NCBI GenBank assembly: GCA_016165875.1 | Contig: JABBOT010000001.1 | Coordinates: 37,937,011-38,001,010 of the forward strand | Length of the DNA stretch: 64,000 bases | Source of the DNA: Acanthopleura granulata | Taxonomy: Eukaryota; Mollusca; Polyplacophora; Chitonida; Chitonidae | Direction: 5' to 3' | Part shown: positions 61,497 to 64,000 of the stretch, in pieces | Position numbering within the stretch: position 1 is the stretch's first letter | How the letters are laid out: each line of letters opens with the position of its first letter | The notes under the pieces: generated by a model | Seen by the model: the letters and a program-made list of their open reading frames with translations, nothing else | Told to the model about the DNA's origin: nothing | Databases searched by the model: none | Position numbers and translations under genes: made by a program

Positions 61497-61885
61497 TCAA
61501 TCACTCTCAGCCAGTAAGCGAGTTTCATTGTGTTTTGGACATTTCACGGACAGGCGCCGGCTTACAAACTTACCCGCCCCACTGAGAAGGCCGCGCCTTC
61601 CATGCCTATAGCTATAGGCGCCGCAATTATCATGGACAACACTCCGACACCTGCGACTCCAAGACCCATTCTTGCCGTGAGTAGCGAGGTATCAATACCA
61701 TCAACTGCCGTGTGGTATTTTTTTGTATAGAGCAACTCTGGCATCTCTCTCATATACCAAATCTTTTTTCAGAGTGCTAATATGTTGTAATCTATATTCG
61801 TGCTGATCTTCATTCGGGGGACAGATGGATCTAATGCTGAATGCAGTTGCGCCAGTTTTATGTAAGCGCCGTTAGAATGTTTCAT
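61497..61885 (-). pseudogene. Broken Gly/Ala-rich membrane protein gene
   Basis: Read in the minus direction, the frame starts at ATG 61,885-61,883 (MKHSNGAYIKLAQLHS) and overlaps the stop of the upstream gene in the tetranucleotide ATGA. The sensible reading then changes frame near 61,815 into a charged helical stretch (HEYRLQHISTLKKDLVYERD), changes again at the A-run near 61,720, and continues as a hydrophobic glycine/alanine segment (GLGVAGVGVLSMIIAAPIAI). It shifts once more near 61,565 to a basic stretch (GKFVSRRLSVK) before a TGA at 61,497-61,499. Order: soluble N-terminus, coiled-coil-like helix, membrane segment, basic tail. I recall similar uncharacterised, multi-copy proteins in marine invertebrate genomes but cannot name a family. 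At least three frameshifts make it a pseudogene here. Confidence 0.5.
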
Positions 61886-62756
61886 TCCAAATGCGATATA
61901 AGTTTAGCCTTTATTCTTAGCCGTTTCAATTGAATGCCATGCTCTAGATTTATGGGTTCCACACGCACCGTTTGTTCCGCAGCGGCCTGGACATTGTCTA
62001 ACGTCGTCTCGATCTCATTAGATCTCGGAAGCATTTTGACAACGATCGTGACGTTTTTACCGACATGCTCTTTCGGCCATTTGATCCTCAAGCCAGGAAG
62101 GATGTGGAAGGGATCGGGAACTGGATTAGGACTCAATACAATATCCAGAATAATTACGGAATATAGGGGTAACATCTCAATGGGAATGGTGTGTTGATGT
62201 CGAGGTGAGATGCCGCTTCTGGACCACCTCCGATAACATAGCCCTCTTCAGGCGATTTCAACACATGAACTGCGTTTCCCTGGGCCGTGTACGTGTGTTA
62301 CAAACCTTTTGAACAACACCACCCTTTCCTTTTTGCACCAGGACCTGGGTCACAGCCAGATGAATGTCCCATTTGGGATCATCCGATTGAACGGGACCCC
62401 ACCTCCCCTGAGGAGATAGAACCCAGACTGAGTTTTTGGTGAAGATTCTGGGCTTCGAGATCCACATCGGCGAGCTCATGTAACTTTGGCGGTTCTCCGG
62501 ATCCCCCAAACGGTACCTGCTTCCGTGAATAAACACCATGCTGGAATTGGAAGACGTAAATCCGTCCATCCACCCCTTGTCTCTCAAAACCATCCACATC
62601 GGCGAGCTCATTCAACTTCGGTGGTTCTTAGGATCCCCCCAACGGCACCTTCTTTCGTGAATAAACAACTTGCTGGAGTTCGAAGGCGTAAATCCGTCCA
62701 TCCCCCCTTGTCGCTCAAAACCATAAACATCTGCAAGACCCTATAAGGCTATGTCA
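61882..62756 (-). pseudogene. Broken gene with 44-codon tandem repeat and conserved C-terminal part
   Basis: The upstream half (62,756-62,380) holds two tandem copies of a 132-bp, 44-codon repeat. Copy 2 is open and shows GFERQGVDGRIYVFQFQ then YSRKQVPFGGSGEPPKL. Copy 1 carries a 1-base deletion and an in-frame TAA near 62,632. Downstream, after changes of frame near 62,400 and 62,190, a clean 97-codon frame (62,175-61,882) follows, with LRIKWPKEHVGKNVTIVVKM, a helical NVQAAAEQTVRVEP region and a basic RLRIKAKL end. It terminates in the ATGA overlap with the next gene. Function unknown. The repeat suggests a structural or surface-type protein. It is uncertain whether the repeat half and the C-terminal half were one gene or two. 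Confidence 0.5.
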
Positions 62757-62762
62757 GTTCAA

Positions 62763-63425
62763 TTAGAGCCCACTGAGTCCATCACGCCGGCGAATGTGTA
62801 AAGTTACGCTTAAGTATGATGTATTTATAAGTTGGCAGCGTTTGTTTAACATCTTTACAGTAAGCCCGGACATGGGGCCAGCCGACATTCTTTTGTACTG
62901 TGGATTGGGAAATGCCACTGTCCTTCCGGAGTTTATGCATTCGTGGTATACCGCGACCACTCTCAGAAGAGCAGAGCCACTTGTCATACTAGTAGACACC
63001 GCGACGAAATGTTCGAATGAGCTCACCTCGTTTAAGTGGACAAATACTTCTTTGTGAGGCGTCAGTTTGGGTATTTTGTCCCCTTCATTTATTCCATTTA
63101 AGGGTTCTTCTGCTTTTGAGAATTCCAGGATATCAGCCGGATCTAACAGACTGAAAACATCATTCTTTTTGAGTCCCAGCCGCACACGACCAGTAGCTTC
63201 ATTCAGTTACAGTTTAGCACCCAACGGTTGGAACACTTCTTTGTTGAGGGTCGGGACGGTGTAATAGTCGACTTCTCGTTCAACCTGGAACGTACGTCGA
63301 CGCCAATATTCGCCTGTCGATACATGGTCATGTCGAGTAGTGCGACCAAGTATTGGCCTTCTCGATTGTCCAGATATGATTGGAGGATGACAGTGTCCCC
63401 TTGCTAACAAACATATTCAGCAATG
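62763..63425 (-). pseudogene. Broken gene of the virus-like cluster, divergent from the + gene at 63,471
   Basis: The reading begins near 63,425-63,400 in one frame (TVILQSYLDNREGQYLVALL), shifts frame near 63,290, continues as FQVEREVDYYTVPTLNKEVF, passes an in-frame TAA at 63,207-63,209, and runs on to 62,763. Later segments include KNDVFSLLDPADILEF, LTPHKEVFVHLNEVSSFEH and GLTVKMLNKRCQL. It would be about 215 residues, mixed beta/alpha in character, with no membrane segment. Composition resembles uncharacterised structural-type proteins I associate with large virus-like or Polinton-like elements of invertebrates. That is recollection, not a search result. Its start lies about 50 bases from the opposite-strand start at 63,471. 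Confidence 0.5.
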
Positions 63426-63470
63426 TGTTTGATAAAGCGTTATCATTCAATAGGAAAGTAACCCATTACC

Positions 63471-64000
63471 ATGTCGGTGGAGTATATTCGTGTAAAAGGG
63501 ATTGAGGAGCCAAGTAAAATCGTGGACATACATCCCGGCCTGATCTACTCCCAGGTTGCTTTCGACGTAACCTTAAAAAAGGTGCATAAGGGCTACAATA
63601 TACCAAAAATCAACAGCGACGCATTGGTAGAGAAATAGTACACGCAACCGATGGGCTGGTGGCATAACCTACTCAATTTCGCCCTATGGTGCGCTACGAC
63701 CGGTTGTAGGGTGTCAAAGGAAATTCACCTTGTAGCAAGCACTACACTTAGCAATTCCATATTCCACTTCAACGTGTACTATCAAGTGCGCCGTATTCTG
63801 GAAGAGATTAACGCGCCACTCCCACAAGACGATGCATGGAGTCCGACCGACAACCACTACTACCGGAGGGCATACGAGGGAATTTGCGCCGAGTTTCGGG
63901 TCCCACCAGAAACAGATTGGCGGCAAAAAAAGAAGTGGAAACCACGGGCTAGGCGCGCTTATTATTATATCACAAGGGCAGGATACATGAAATCGCATTA
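63471..64000 (+). pseudogene. Virus-like cluster gene with one premature stop, runs off the window
   Basis: From ATG 63,471 the frame reads 55 codons (MSVEYIRVKGIEEPSKIVDI start), meets TAG at 63,636-63,638, and continues open in the same frame to the window end, another 120 codons. The second part contains GWWHNLLNFALWCATTGC, VYYQVRRILEEINAPLPQDD and AYYYITRAGYMKSH. The aromatic-rich, well-folded look on both sides of the stop indicates one gene with a single nonsense change, or a deliberate readthrough. It contains no membrane segment or zinc-finger array. I recall multi-copy homologues in marine invertebrates next to large mobile elements, but not the family's name. The gene is incomplete at the right edge. 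Confidence 0.55.

Overview
The window looks like accessory, repeat-dominated nuclear DNA of an animal, most likely a mollusc or a close lophotrochozoan relative. It is AT-rich, has no long uninterrupted reading frame and no convincing host exon. It carries several copies of a tRNA-derived SINE whose tail (gaatattcttgagtacgg, gtaaaacaccaatcaaata, then AAAT repeats) I know from molluscan genomes. The taxon call is an inference from that SINE and from the absence of prokaryotic gene density. No tRNA, rRNA or CRISPR locus was found.

Most of 1-44,000 is built from diverged copies of one long non-coding unit, called U here. Copies lie on the + strand at 1-2,150 (A), 11,100-16,860 (B), 16,860-18,620 (C), 21,640-24,650 (D) and 24,870-27,430 (E). 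They lie on the - strand at 30,385-33,340 (R1), 34,440-36,320 (R2), 36,740-37,600 (R3a), 37,620-41,450 (R3b) and 41,725-43,990 (R4). Every copy left of about 27.4 kb is forward and every copy right of about 30.4 kb is reverse. B+C (11.1-18.6 kb) and R2+R3 (34.4-41.5 kb) are collinear inverted arms with indels. Another inverted pair (7.8-8.9 kb and 29.3-30.35 kb) lies in between. The arrangement resembles an old, decayed palindromic duplication. Differences between the arms work as insertion and deletion records: a SINE with clean target-site duplications at 12,510-12,767 whose empty site is at about 40,635, a MITE-bearing block at about 11,850-12,360 missing from the right arm, and a roughly 1.2 kb deletion in the right arm at about 38,365.

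Inserted elements include a 1,021-bp TTAA-flanked, piggyBac-like non-autonomous element (19,113-20,133), MITEs at 11,973-12,272, 41,462-41,690 and 53,656-53,863, and SINEs or SINE fragments throughout. Tandem repeats cluster at 51.8-55.1 kb: a perfect 3 x 50 bp repeat, a 66-bp minisatellite split by a SINE, a 34-bp minisatellite split by a MITE-bearing block, a microsatellite and a degenerate 40-bp array.

Two stretches, about 44.38-44.90 kb and 46.90-47.56 kb, belong to no repeat family seen here. They are dense in homeodomain-, GATA- and Onecut-like motifs and are candidates for regulatory elements.

The right edge (60.7-64.0 kb) is different. It is richer in G+C and packed with small, closely spaced reading frames on both strands: a divergent pair at 63.41/63.47 kb, an ATGA stop-start overlap at 61,882-61,885, a small membrane protein, a glycine/alanine-rich membrane protein and a gene with a 44-codon tandem repeat. 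Most are broken by stops and frameshifts. I read this as the decaying edge of a virus-like or Polinton-like mobile element continuing beyond the window. Its family cannot be fixed without a database search.
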